Of a DNA stretch of 64,000 nt, positions 26,872 through 35,190 are shown in pieces. The first letter of the stretch is position 1, and each line of letters begins with the position of its first letter. This DNA is from Seongchinamella unica (lineage in GTDB: Bacteria; Pseudomonadota; Gammaproteobacteria; Pseudomonadales; Halieaceae): the NCBI RefSeq assembly GCF_004354085.1, contig NZ_SMSE01000001.1:605335-669334 (forward strand), in the 5' to 3' direction. The notes under the pieces were generated by a model. The model searched no databases and had not been told where the DNA came from. It saw nothing but the letters and a program-made list of their open reading frames with translations. Both the position numbers and the translations under genes were made by a program.

Positions 26872-27840
26872 TCAGAAGCGATCCCGGTCATGGGGGCGAC
26901 TAAAGTCAATCTCCTGTCCCAGCGGCACCACGCCGGTGGGATTGATCGTCTTGTGACTGCCGTAATAATGTTTCTTGATATACGGCAGGTCTACCGTCTG
27001 TGCCACACCGGGCTGCTGGAACAGGTCGCGCACATAGCCGGCCATATTGGGGAAGTCCTCTATCCGCTGGCGATTGGTCTTGAAGTGGCCAAAATACACC
27101 GCATCAAAGCGCAGCAGGGTGGTAAACAGACGCCAGTCGGCCTCGGTTATCGCGGCGCCAGTGAGATAGCGCTGGCTCGCCAGGCGCTCCTCAACTTTGT
27201 CCAATGCATCGAACAGTTCATGGTAGGCCTCTTCATAGGCTTCCTGGCTGGTCGCGAAACCCGCCCGGTAGACGCCATTGTTGATGGCGGGGTAAATCCA
27301 CGCGTTGAGTGCGTCGATGTCCGCGCGCAGCGCCGCCGGATAGTAGTCCGCCGTATTGCCGGTCAACTCGTCAAAGGCGCTGTTCAACATGCGGATAATT
27401 TCCGCCGACTCATTGCTGACGATGGTTTCCCGCTGTTTGTCCCACAGCACCGGCACCGTTACCCGGGTGGTGATATCGGGGTCGACCCGGGTATACAGCT
27501 GGTGCAGGTAATCAAGGCCATAGAGGTCGTCGGGAAAGCGCTCGGAAAATTCCCAGCCATGTTCCAGCATCAGTGGCTCCACCACGGACACGCTGATCAT
27601 ATCTTCCAGCCCCTTCAGGGTACGAAAAATCAGGGTGCGGTGGGCCCAGGGGCAGGCCAGTGACACGTACAAATGGTAGCGGCCCGCTTCAGCCGCAAAG
27701 CCACCCTCGCCACTGGGGCCGGCAGCGCCGTCCGCGGTTATCCAGTTGCGAAACAGGCTTTCCTGGCGCTTGAATTCACCCTTGGTGCTTTCCGTCTCAT
27801 ACCACTGGTCAATCCATTTCCCCTCTTTCAACAAACCCAT
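26872..27840 (-). CDS. Glutathionyl-hydroquinone reductase (Xi-class GST, YqjG/ECM4 type)
   Basis: A 322-residue Xi-class glutathione transferase that removes glutathione from glutathionyl-hydroquinones. The catalytic Cys63 is in the diagnostic LACPWAHRTLI motif, followed by the thioredoxin-like N-domain with VPVLWDKQRETIVSNESAEIIRML and the helical C-domain with FATSQEAYEEAY and TEADWRLFTTLLRFDAVYFGHFK. Length and motifs fit the family closely. A GGAGG ribosome site lies before ATG. It is the first gene of the minus-strand operon with pirin and the CDGSH fusion and diverges from a LysR regulator, the likely controller. Confidence 0.93.
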   Translation of the reverse strand: MGLLKEGKWIDQWYETESTKGEFKRQESLFRNWITADGAAGPSGEGGFAAEAGRYHLYVSLACPWAHRTLIFRTLKGLEDMISVSVVEPLMLEHGWEFSERFPDDLYGLDYLHQLYTRVDPDITTRVTVPVLWDKQRETIVSNESAEIIRMLNSAFDELTGNTADYYPAALRADIDALNAWIYPAINNGVYRAGFATSQEAYEEAYHELFDALDKVEERLASQRYLTGAAITEADWRLFTTLLRFDAVYFGHFKTNRQRIEDFPNMAGYVRDLFQQPGVAQTVDLPYIKKHYYGSHKTINPTGVVPLGQEIDFSRPHDRDRF

Positions 27841-27959
27841 TCCAGCCTCCTTTTTCGTGTTTCATTCGAATATTTCACGTCAATAAACCCAGTATATATT
27901 TGCGCTTTTAGATTAATAGCGATACTTTTCAATCAATATCATCAGATTTATTGAACAAT
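27841..27959. promoter_or_regulatory. Divergent promoter region between the reductase operon and lysR
   Basis: A 119-base AT-rich gap between two divergent genes. It contains the palindrome ATTCGAAT (27864-27871) and GATA-N12-TATC (around 27921-27940), either of which could form part of a LysR binding site. No precise box can be named. Confidence 0.45.
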
Positions 27960-28880
27960 ATGAGACTCCCGATTACCCTCGAGGCCCTGGAAGTCATCGA
28001 CGCCATTGAGCGCAAGGGCAGCTACGCCGCTGCCGCCGCGGTATTGCACAAAGTTCCCTCTGCCATTTCTTATACGGTGCAGAAACTGGAACAGGACCTC
28101 GGCGTCACCCTTTTTCACAAGGAGGGGCGCAGGGCGGTGTTGTCCCCCGCCGGCAGGCACCTGGCGGAACAGGGCAGGGAACTGCTGTACGCGGCTGATG
28201 AACTGGCGGCCCAAACTCGCCAGGTGGCAACCGGCTGGGAACCCAGGCTCAGACTTGCAGTAGACACCGTAGTGCCGCTATCGCTGGTTCTGCCGCTGGT
28301 CTCCGAGTTGCAGGAAGCCCATCCCGGCATTGAGATTTCGCTGTTTACCGAGGTCCTGGCCGGCACCTGGGAAGCGCTGCTGGAGAACCGGGTGGACCTG
28401 GTGATCGGCGGCATTGGGGATGTCCCCGGGCACAAGGGCCTGCATTGCGAACCCTGGCAAACCATCAAACACCTGTTTGTCGCTGCCCCCGACCATCCCC
28501 TGTGCCGGGCCACAGAGCCCATCGACGTCGCCGCTGTCCGCCAGTATCGGGCAGTGATCATCCGCGACACCTCGCGCAACTCCAGGCCCCTGTCTCGGGG
28601 TATTCTGAATCAGCAGACGGCGATGTATGTGCCCACCATGGAAGCCAAGCTTGAGGCCCACAGGCTGGGCATGGGCGTGGGTTACGTGCCGGAGAATCTT
28701 GTCGCCGGGGATCTTGCCGAGGGCAGGCTGGTCGCCCTGACCCTGGATGAACCACCCCAGGAATCCACTGCAGTACTTGCCTGGAAGCACGGGAATCGGG
28801 GGCAGGCGCTGCATTTCCTGTTGGCACGCCTGCGTCGACAGGCGATCACTTCTGAACCTCAGCAAGTAAGCGCCCCGTGA
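27960..28880 (+). CDS. LysR-family transcriptional regulator
   Basis: A 306-residue regulator. The N-terminal winged helix shows LEALEVIDAIERKGSYAAAA and the recognition helix SAISYTVQKLEQDLGVTLF, then the dimerisation helix; residues 90-295 are the substrate-binding domain. It is divergent from the glutathionyl-hydroquinone reductase operon, the classic position for a LysR activator of the neighbouring operon. The inducer could be a quinone or electrophile, which is inference. ATG 27960 was preferred over an in-frame TTG three codons upstream. Confidence 0.92.
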   Translation: MRLPITLEALEVIDAIERKGSYAAAAAVLHKVPSAISYTVQKLEQDLGVTLFHKEGRRAVLSPAGRHLAEQGRELLYAADELAAQTRQVATGWEPRLRLAVDTVVPLSLVLPLVSELQEAHPGIEISLFTEVLAGTWEALLENRVDLVIGGIGDVPGHKGLHCEPWQTIKHLFVAAPDHPLCRATEPIDVAAVRQYRAVIIRDTSRNSRPLSRGILNQQTAMYVPTMEAKLEAHRLGMGVGYVPENLVAGDLAEGRLVALTLDEPPQESTAVLAWKHGNRGQALHFLLARLRRQAITSEPQQVSAP

Positions 28881-28906
28881 ACAGAGCGAGTGGCAGAGTT
28901 TATACT
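28878..28906 (+). promoter_or_regulatory. Predicted sigma-70 promoter of the GH16 gene
   Basis: TGAACA at 28878-28883 and TATACT at 28901-28906 with 17-base spacing match the -35 and -10 consensus at four and five of six positions. It lies 40 bases before the GH16 start codon and overlaps the lysR stop. Confidence 0.5.
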
Positions 28907-28945
28907 GTCTGCAAACACAACCGATCTCCAGGCGTAAGGTGCCTC

Positions 28946-29803
28946 ATGGCGAAAAATATCCAGTTGTTAGCCGTCCCTCTACTGATTGCCGCCGCTGCCA
29001 GCGCTGACACGCCACCAGACATGACCAGCCCAACGGCGGAGACCGTCCGCTGGAAAACCGATTTCTTCGACGATTTCGATCGCTTTGACCCGGACAACTG
29101 GCAGGACCAGATTCTCTGGGTTAACCAGGAGGACCAGTGCTACCTGCGCGATGGCCGGCATAATACCCGCGAAGTCAGTGATGGCAGTCTCAAGCTGCGG
29201 GTAGTCGATCTCGGCTCAAAACAACCCTGCGATAACCTGTCAAAAGACGGCGAAAGGCACCCGGATACCCGCTACGTCGGCGGGCGCATTACCACCAAGA
29301 ACCTGCGGGAATTCAGCAGGGGCAAGTGGACGGCGCGGCTGCGGGTAAAGAACAGCGGCCAACCCGGGATGTTTCCCGCCTGGTGGCTGCTGGGAGCGAG
29401 AAATAACGAACCCCCCGTGCAGGAAGAGGATGAGACCGTGTGCTGGCCGCTGCCCGGATCGGGGGAAATCGATATTTTCGAGCACCACAGCGATGGCGGA
29501 CCTGACCACTATGCAGCCCGGGCCATAGACAGCCAGGGGTTCTGTGGCGGCGGGGACTGGCAGGGCCATATGCTGGTCCAGGCAGCCGACCTGGACCGCT
29601 TTCATGAATATTCCGTGGAATGGCTGGGCGAGGACATTGTGTTTCGCCTCGATGAGCAGGAGGTTTATCGCCTGGTGGGCTGGGGAGACAGGATCGACGA
29701 ACCCATGTTCGCGGTACTGAACTTCGCCAAGATCAACGACTCTCCCATGACTGGCGACTGGACCATGGAAGTGGACTGGGTCCGGCACCAGTACCTGGAT
29801 TGA
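28946..29803 (+). CDS. Secreted GH16 family glycoside hydrolase
   Basis: A 285-residue endo-acting beta-glucanase-type enzyme. A signal peptide covers about residues 1-20. The GH16 catalytic motif is GEIDIFEHH with nucleophile Glu174, Asp176 and acid/base Glu179. Substrate-cleft aromatic residues include WWLLG at 146-150 and GDWTMEVDWVRHQY at the end. GH16 members cleave beta-1,3-glucan, mixed-linkage glucan, agar or carrageenan; the nearby GH3 genes favour a beta-glucan such as laminarin, but this protein is less typical than the second GH16. ATG 28946 begins the signal peptide; an upstream in-frame start overlaps lysR and is not used. Confidence 0.85.
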   Translation: MAKNIQLLAVPLLIAAAASADTPPDMTSPTAETVRWKTDFFDDFDRFDPDNWQDQILWVNQEDQCYLRDGRHNTREVSDGSLKLRVVDLGSKQPCDNLSKDGERHPDTRYVGGRITTKNLREFSRGKWTARLRVKNSGQPGMFPAWWLLGARNNEPPVQEEDETVCWPLPGSGEIDIFEHHSDGGPDHYAARAIDSQGFCGGGDWQGHMLVQAADLDRFHEYSVEWLGEDIVFRLDEQEVYRLVGWGDRIDEPMFAVLNFAKINDSPMTGDWTMEVDWVRHQYLD

Positions 29804-29908
29804 ACGGACTGAAGTCCCCCTGCCGCGGCTACCCTCCGCTTTGTCGCCGTGCGGGTCCGTTTTAGCGAATATTCCTGCAGTGCCAATGGCTATTGAGTAG
29901 ATTACCGT

Positions 29909-30817
29909 ATGGCCTCAGCACTACCCGACATCAAGAAGCTGATCACTCTGCCGGCGCTGGCCTGCTGCGCGCTGGCGATCGCGATTGCCGCCGCCCTTTC
30001 CCTGCCGGGAATGGCCGGACAGGCGGCGGGGGAACTGGCCGGATATAGCGCTTTCACGGGGCTCGGGGTACTGGGGGCAATTTTCGCCAACGCCACCGGG
30101 GCTGGCGGCGGTGTCATATTTATACCGGCCTTTGCCCAACTCGGGTTTACCGAGGCACAGGCGGTGGCTACCAGCTTTGGCATCCAGTGTTTCGGCATGA
30201 CCGCAGGTGCCCTGGCCTGGAGCAGTTTCTACCGCAGCGAGCAGCGGCCTGGCGGTCAGTGGGCCGCTTTCCTGCCCACCGTAGCCCTGTGTGCGGCGGC
30301 CTCGATCGCCGGCCTGTGGAGCGTGTTCGCCGCGGATATTGCCGCGCCCGCGGCCCTGGGCCCCCTGTTCGCCGCCTTCTCCCTGTTCCTTGGTATCGCA
30401 ATACTGGTCACCGTGCTCCTGCGGCAAAGCGGCCCGCTGCGCACCACATTGTCTCCTCTGGATTGGGTGGCGCTTCCGCTCATTGCCTACAGTGGCGGCA
30501 TCGTCACGGCCTGGCTATCGGTCGGCGTGGGGGAATTCGTGGCGTTCTACCTGATCGTGCGCCGCTATGAGGTCACTCTGGCAGTGGCGGCGGCGGTGGT
30601 GATTTCAGCCATCTCCGTGTGGTCCGCAGCCCCGGAGCAACTGCTTGTCAGCCAGCAGGCAAATTGGCAGGTCGTGCTCTTCGCCGGTCCCGGTGCTGTC
30701 GTTGGAGGGCTGCTCGCCCGGCACCTGGTACTGAAACTGGGCGCCCGCCGGCTTAAGTTGTTTTTTGCCTTCTGGCTGCTGATCATCGGCCTGGTAGAGT
30801 GGATGCCCCTCGCCTAG
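29909..30817 (+). CDS. TauE/SafE-family membrane exporter (second copy)
   Basis: A 302-residue inner-membrane protein with about eight hydrophobic segments. The family's glycine-rich loop appears as NATGAGGGVIFIPAFAQLGF in the first half and a degenerate form AYSGGIVTAWLSVGVGEFVAF in the second. It is only distantly similar to the copy at 18797. Relatives move sulfite, sulfonates or similar anions; in this setting it could serve export of sulfate- or sulfite-type by-products from polysaccharide use, which is speculation. It converges with the malectin-GH16 gene, four bases between stop codons. Confidence 0.8.
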   Translation: MASALPDIKKLITLPALACCALAIAIAAALSLPGMAGQAAGELAGYSAFTGLGVLGAIFANATGAGGGVIFIPAFAQLGFTEAQAVATSFGIQCFGMTAGALAWSSFYRSEQRPGGQWAAFLPTVALCAAASIAGLWSVFAADIAAPAALGPLFAAFSLFLGIAILVTVLLRQSGPLRTTLSPLDWVALPLIAYSGGIVTAWLSVGVGEFVAFYLIVRRYEVTLAVAAAVVISAISVWSAAPEQLLVSQQANWQVVLFAGPGAVVGGLLARHLVLKLGARRLKLFFAFWLLIIGLVEWMPLA

Positions 30818-30821
30818 CCGG

Positions 30822-32171
30822 CTACTCGATGGCCCGCGGTACAAATACCCTGACATAATCAACTTCCATCGTCGCGGGGAACACACTCTGGTCTATCGGC
30901 CCGCCCGCCCTGCCCCAGTGCCCGCCCACTGCCAGGTTCATGATCAGGTGGAAGGGATGGTCGAAGGGCCAGTCACGCCAGTCTTCCGTCAGCCTCAGGT
31001 AGCGATAGAACTCGACGCCATCGACAAAGACCCGGATTTGCTGCGGTGTCCATTCCATGGAATACACATGAAATGCGCCCGCCACATCCTCAACTTCAAT
31101 GCTGGCATTGCGCAGCTCCGGGCCAGTGCTGAAAAAGCGATGATTGTGCACCGTGCTATGGACTCGCCGCATGTCGTAACCGACGTGCTCCATAATGTCG
31201 ATCTCACCGGAATTGGGCCAGGCATCGCAGTCAGGATTACCCTGCCATTCGCTACCCTCCTCGCAGTTGGTCGCATACTGGTAGGGATTGTCCGGCAGCA
31301 TCCACAGCGCCGACCAGAGCCCCTGGCCCGCGGGCAACCTGGCACTGATATCAATGCGACCGTAAAGAAAGTGACCCAGGCCTTTGCTGTGGACGCGGCC
31401 GGAAGTATAAGCCGCACCCTGGTACTGCTCCGCGTGTGCCTGGAGCATCAATTTACCCGAGGCCACACGCACATTCCGGCTACGACTGGTGTAGGCCTGG
31501 TCTTCGTCGTTGACCTTGCCCGCCTGCCACTGGTCTATTTGCCACTTACTGGCATCGGGCGGACCTGTATAGTCGAACTCATCGAACCATACCAGTCGCC
31601 ACTCACGTGCTTCTGGCTGGCGGGCCCGCACCGACAAGCCACTCAGAATGGGCACTGAGCGCACTGCCCTGAGTTGGACGACGAGACGACCGTTGGTGAC
31701 TTCCACCCCGATCACGGTGCGCTTTAACGCCGAGGGTACGGAACTGGAGCGAGACAGGCTGACATCCAGATGCTGAATTACAATCCGGTCCTGGGCGAGC
31801 ACGTCGAAAACCCGCTCCCCGGGCTCTGCCCCGTGCGGCTCGGCGAAGTAAAAGGTAAGGTCATAAATGCCGTCGGGCAGGGATTTCTCCAGACGCATCT
31901 CGCCAACCCTGTGGCTACGGTACACGGTGATATCCTGTGCCCCCAACACCGCCGGTACCGAGCCTGTTGCACCGGCGCCATCAGCATCGGCCTGGAACTG
32001 GATTCCATCGATAGAACGGTGTGCCTGCCCGCCCAGGTTGATGGCCCACACCACCGCATCAGCGTCCTGCAAATCAATCACTTCCAATTCCGCCGGTTGG
32101 GCAACACCCTCCACCGCCCAAAGCAGCAAAAGGCAGAGCATGTATCCGGTTTTTATCGGCGCAGGGAACAT
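30822..32171 (-). CDS. Malectin-domain GH16 beta-glucanase (laminarinase-like)
   Basis: A 449-residue secreted enzyme. After a signal peptide (residues 1-25) it has a malectin-type carbohydrate-binding domain (about 38-185: VVWAINLGGQAHRSIDGIQF, SLPDGIYDLTFYFAEP and ERVFDVLAQDRIV) and a GH16 catalytic domain (190-449). The catalytic motif is SGEIDIMEH with Glu323, Asp325 and Glu328; WSALWMLP and HLIMNLAVGGHW are typical of laminarinases. Malectin domains bind glucose disaccharides. ATG 32171 is 13 bases after the response-regulator stop, so it is third in an HK-RR-enzyme operon. A TTG nine bases upstream is in frame. Confidence 0.92.
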   Translation of the reverse strand: MFPAPIKTGYMLCLLLLWAVEGVAQPAELEVIDLQDADAVVWAINLGGQAHRSIDGIQFQADADGAGATGSVPAVLGAQDITVYRSHRVGEMRLEKSLPDGIYDLTFYFAEPHGAEPGERVFDVLAQDRIVIQHLDVSLSRSSSVPSALKRTVIGVEVTNGRLVVQLRAVRSVPILSGLSVRARQPEAREWRLVWFDEFDYTGPPDASKWQIDQWQAGKVNDEDQAYTSRSRNVRVASGKLMLQAHAEQYQGAAYTSGRVHSKGLGHFLYGRIDISARLPAGQGLWSALWMLPDNPYQYATNCEEGSEWQGNPDCDAWPNSGEIDIMEHVGYDMRRVHSTVHNHRFFSTGPELRNASIEVEDVAGAFHVYSMEWTPQQIRVFVDGVEFYRYLRLTEDWRDWPFDHPFHLIMNLAVGGHWGRAGGPIDQSVFPATMEVDYVRVFVPRAIE

Positions 32172-32184
32172 CGGGGTCAATTGC

Positions 32185-33006
32185 TCAGTTGTCGTCCAGA
32201 TAGATTTTTATTTCCTGGCGATAGTTGCGACTCACCTTCAATTTTTCACCGCAATCCAGGTCAAGGGTAAACTCGCCTTTCTGCAGGGGGGTCGCTTTGA
32301 CAATCCTTTCCAGATTGACCACCGTCGAGCGATGTATGCGCTTGAATTTCTCGGGATCCAGGCGCGACATAAGATGCTTCAAGGTGCTACGCATAATATG
32401 CGTCTCACCGCCAACATGAATACACATGTAGTCGCCGGCGGCATCTACCCAGTCGATGTCATCGACAGACACCAGCACCGTGCCGTCATGATCCTTGATG
32501 GCAAGCTTGCGGCTCTCGGTAACAACCCCCTCTGGCGCCGGACTCTTTCCGGCATTGGGGCCGCGGCTGGCAACCTTGTGAGCGATCTCATCGATCGCGC
32601 CAATCAACGGCGTCTTGTTCTGCGCCTCGGTCTCGGTCTCAAAGCGCTGTCTCGCGCGCGCCACCGCCCTCTGCAAACGGCCCTCGTCAACCGGCTTGAG
32701 CAGATAATCAACCGCATGCAGGTCGAACGCATCCAGGGCGTAGCGCTGGTAGGCGGTACAGAAAATCACCATGGGCATGATGTCGGCCTGCAATTCCCGG
32801 ACCACGTCAAAGCCTGACAAACCCGGCATTTTTATATCCAACAGCATCAGATCCGGCGCGAAGCCCTGGACCGCGGCCACTGCCTCCCGGCCATTGCGAC
32901 ACTCCGCCACCAGCTCAATGTCATCAATATCACTCAGCATGGAGCGCATCAGTCGCCGGGCGAGCGGCTCGTCGTCGACGACAATGGTCCTAAGCTTGCG
33001 CAACAC
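32185..33006 (-). CDS. LytTR-family response regulator
   Basis: A 273-residue two-component regulator. The receiver domain has the acidic pair Asp11/Asp12, phospho-acceptor Asp57 (LMLLDIKMPGLSG) and Lys104 in YLLKPVD. The C-terminal LytTR DNA-binding domain begins near 165 and shows KRIHRSTVVNLERI and LKVSRNYRQEIK. LytTR proteins bind direct repeats about one turn apart. It starts at GTG inside the end of the kinase gene (17-base overlap), so the two are co-translated. It is followed directly by the malectin-GH16 gene, suggesting that the pair responds to beta-glucan breakdown or cell-envelope state. Confidence 0.93.
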   Translation of the reverse strand: MLRKLRTIVVDDEPLARRLMRSMLSDIDDIELVAECRNGREAVAAVQGFAPDLMLLDIKMPGLSGFDVVRELQADIMPMVIFCTAYQRYALDAFDLHAVDYLLKPVDEGRLQRAVARARQRFETETEAQNKTPLIGAIDEIAHKVASRGPNAGKSPAPEGVVTESRKLAIKDHDGTVLVSVDDIDWVDAAGDYMCIHVGGETHIMRSTLKHLMSRLDPEKFKRIHRSTVVNLERIVKATPLQKGEFTLDLDCGEKLKVSRNYRQEIKIYLDDN

Positions 33007-34150
33007 TCAGTTCCTCGTGCCCCTGCCTTGACCCCGTCTCACTGCTATCAAACTGTAAGGGCAGGGCAATAACGACTTTAAGGCCAGTGGGAGAATTCTG
33101 CGACAGGGTAAAGCTCTGGTCGTCTCCATAGAGCGTTTTCAGGCGATCCATCACATTGCGCAGGCCTATACCCCGGCCATCATCATCCATATCCGGCTCA
33201 AAACCCGGACCGGTGTCGGCCACCTCCAGTAGCAACTGGTCGCCGTCCACGCTGGAGGAAATGCTCAGCGTACCGCCATCTTCCGACTCGGAGATGGCAT
33301 ATTTCATCGCGTTCTCTATCAACGGCTGCAGCAGTAGCGCCGGCACCCTGGCTGAGAGCGAGGCAGGCTCCAGATCAAACTCCAGGCTCAGGCGATCTTC
33401 AAACCTGACCTTTTCGATATCCAGGTAGAGCTTTAACGAATCGATCTCCTCATCCAGGGTGACACTTTCCACCGCGTCTTTTTTCAGCGCGTGACGCAGG
33501 AAATCACCCAGCAACTGGATCATCTCCTGCGCCCGCTCAATATCGCCAAGACGCACCATCGCGTTGATCGCATTGAGGGTATTGAAGAGAAAGTGGGGCG
33601 CGAGTTGATAATGCAGCATGCGGATCTGCGCGTCCTGGGCCGCGGCTTCCGCCTGCAGACGAAGCATCTGCTCGTTTCTCTTGCCCGCGGTCTCCTCCAG
33701 CAACTTCTGGTGCTCGGTGGTTAACAGATCGTAGTACTTGATGCCGTAATAAAGCACCGTCCAGCTCAGGAAAACAAACAGGGATCCAAAGTACCAGTAG
33801 TTCACCTCTTTCCAGAGCGGTGGCTCGTCAACCAGCCAGGCGAATACCAGGATTCTCAGGACCGTCCAGAGTGCGCTGGAAATAATCACCGACGCCGCGG
33901 CGACGGACAATCTGACCCCCAGCCTGGCATAAAATGTGGAATGGTAAATCAGGCGCAAAGGCCAGGAGACGAGAATTCCCAGCACCGCGGACATGAGGAT
34001 ATGACCAACATGAATCCAGCTGAGGTCACCATCAACCAGGGTAATGGTCAAAAAGGTCGCAATGGAATAGCCTGACCAACCCACCAGCTGGCAAAACCAG
34101 AATCGGGCATCGCGATTTTTATGCAGGACCTGAACAAGCGGTCTAATCAT
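32990..34150 (-). CDS. LytS/YehU-type sensor histidine kinase
   Basis: A 386-residue membrane kinase. Residues 20-140 contain four hydrophobic helices; a coiled linker follows. The His_kinase domain has the phospho-acceptor His186 in YQLAPHFLFNTLNAIN, and the ATPase part shows LQPLIENAMKYAI (N box), VADTGPGF and GRGIGLRNVMDRL. This is the small-receptor type that partners LytTR regulators. The gene is divergent from the CBM9-like gene and overlaps the regulator gene downstream. Confidence 0.93.
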   Translation of the reverse strand: MIRPLVQVLHKNRDARFWFCQLVGWSGYSIATFLTITLVDGDLSWIHVGHILMSAVLGILVSWPLRLIYHSTFYARLGVRLSVAAASVIISSALWTVLRILVFAWLVDEPPLWKEVNYWYFGSLFVFLSWTVLYYGIKYYDLLTTEHQKLLEETAGKRNEQMLRLQAEAAAQDAQIRMLHYQLAPHFLFNTLNAINAMVRLGDIERAQEMIQLLGDFLRHALKKDAVESVTLDEEIDSLKLYLDIEKVRFEDRLSLEFDLEPASLSARVPALLLQPLIENAMKYAISESEDGGTLSISSSVDGDQLLLEVADTGPGFEPDMDDDGRGIGLRNVMDRLKTLYGDDQSFTLSQNSPTGLKVVIALPLQFDSSETGSRQGHEELSVAQA

Positions 34151-34253
34151 GAGCGCGATCGCCAGCTACGGCGTGTGGGGCACAGGACACATGGCATTTC
34201 ATATGCAAGACCCGTGGAGTAATTACTGTTAGACATCACATTCTACAGCACTT

Positions 34254-34275
34254 ATTGGCCAATGTTAGCGCCACA
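34254..34275. promoter_or_regulatory. Operator-like palindromes upstream of the CBM9-like gene
   Basis: ATTGGCCAAT (34254-34263) is a perfect palindrome, followed at once by TGTTAGCGCCACA (34263-34275), which resembles the TGTTAGCGCTAACA operators used by LacI-family sugar regulators in several proteobacteria. It lies in the 242-base divergent gap between the kinase and CBM9-like genes; no LacI gene is in the window. Confidence 0.35.
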
Positions 34276-34392
34276 ATCCCTCTTGTCGCACGGCCAGTCC
34301 GACTGGGCGCAACGACTTGCGAGCCGGGCACACCGGGCACATACTTTTGGTCGCCGGCATACTTTGCAAAACTCACTGCAGCAGGAAAAGTC

Positions 34393-35157
34393 ATGGACTG
34401 CATCCGAACCCTTCAACTACTGCTGTTACTGACCGCCAGTGGAGCAGCCGCAGCCGGGCAACCGCTGGACACCCGGGGACATGATCCGGACCGCACGCAC
34501 TACCTGGCACCGCGAGCCGACATCGCACCGGAAATTGACGGTATTGCCGATGACGAGGCCTGGATGACGGCGGACTGGCGGCCCATTGATAACATCTGGC
34601 TCGGCGGTCCACTCGATGCAGGTGATTTCCAGGGGCGCTACAAACTGGTCTGGACGCCACAGCGGCTCTACCTGCTGGTAGAAATTCTGGATGATGTGCT
34701 GGTCGACTTTCATCGTGACCCCCTGCAACAGTACTGGGACGACGACTGCCTGGAAATTTTTATCGACGAGGATCACTCCGGCGGGAATCATCAGTACAAC
34801 CACAATGCTTTTGCCTACCACCTCTCACTGGACAACCAGGCCATCGATATCGGCACCAACCGGAAGGCACAGCACTATAACCACCATGTCACGAGCAAAT
34901 GGCGGCAAACGGGAGATCACGTCATCTGGGAGGTGGCTGTTGATGTCTACGATGACCAGTACTCCGATAGCGGTGCGAACAACCAGCCGGTCGCCCTCCA
35001 CGCGGGAAAGATCATGGGCTTTATGCTGGCCTACTGTGACAACGACCGCAGCGAACTGCGCGAGCATTTCATCGGCTCAGAGCACGCCGCGGGCGATCAC
35101 AAGGATCGGGGCTGGATCGACGCCGGTCTATTCGGCACCCTAGAGCTTGCAGAGTAG
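34393..35157 (+). CDS. Secreted CBM9-like carbohydrate-binding protein
   Basis: A 254-residue exported protein. A signal peptide (about residues 1-22) is followed by a family 9 carbohydrate-binding fold: IAPEIDGIADDEAWMTADWRP, then LYLLVEILDDVLVD, DDCLEIFIDEDHSGG and a C-terminal GFMLAYCDNDRSE. CBM9 domains bind reducing ends of glucans and xylans. No catalytic domain is attached, so it may be a surface or periplasmic glycan-binding partner of the TonB-dependent receptor system. ATG 34393 has GGAAAAG ahead; a longer in-frame opening at 34255 would hide the signal peptide and overlaps the operator-like site. Confidence 0.85.
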   Translation: MDCIRTLQLLLLLTASGAAAAGQPLDTRGHDPDRTHYLAPRADIAPEIDGIADDEAWMTADWRPIDNIWLGGPLDAGDFQGRYKLVWTPQRLYLLVEILDDVLVDFHRDPLQQYWDDDCLEIFIDEDHSGGNHQYNHNAFAYHLSLDNQAIDIGTNRKAQHYNHHVTSKWRQTGDHVIWEVAVDVYDDQYSDSGANNQPVALHAGKIMGFMLAYCDNDRSELREHFIGSEHAAGDHKDRGWIDAGLFGTLELAE

Positions 35158-35190
35158 GTCGCGGCGGGTTCCGAGGCCATCACCAGGCCA

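Noticed and set aside
28877-28945. Longer start for the first GH16
   Set aside because: It would place 23 residues ahead of a clear signal peptide and overlap the lysR stop. ATG 28946 was used.
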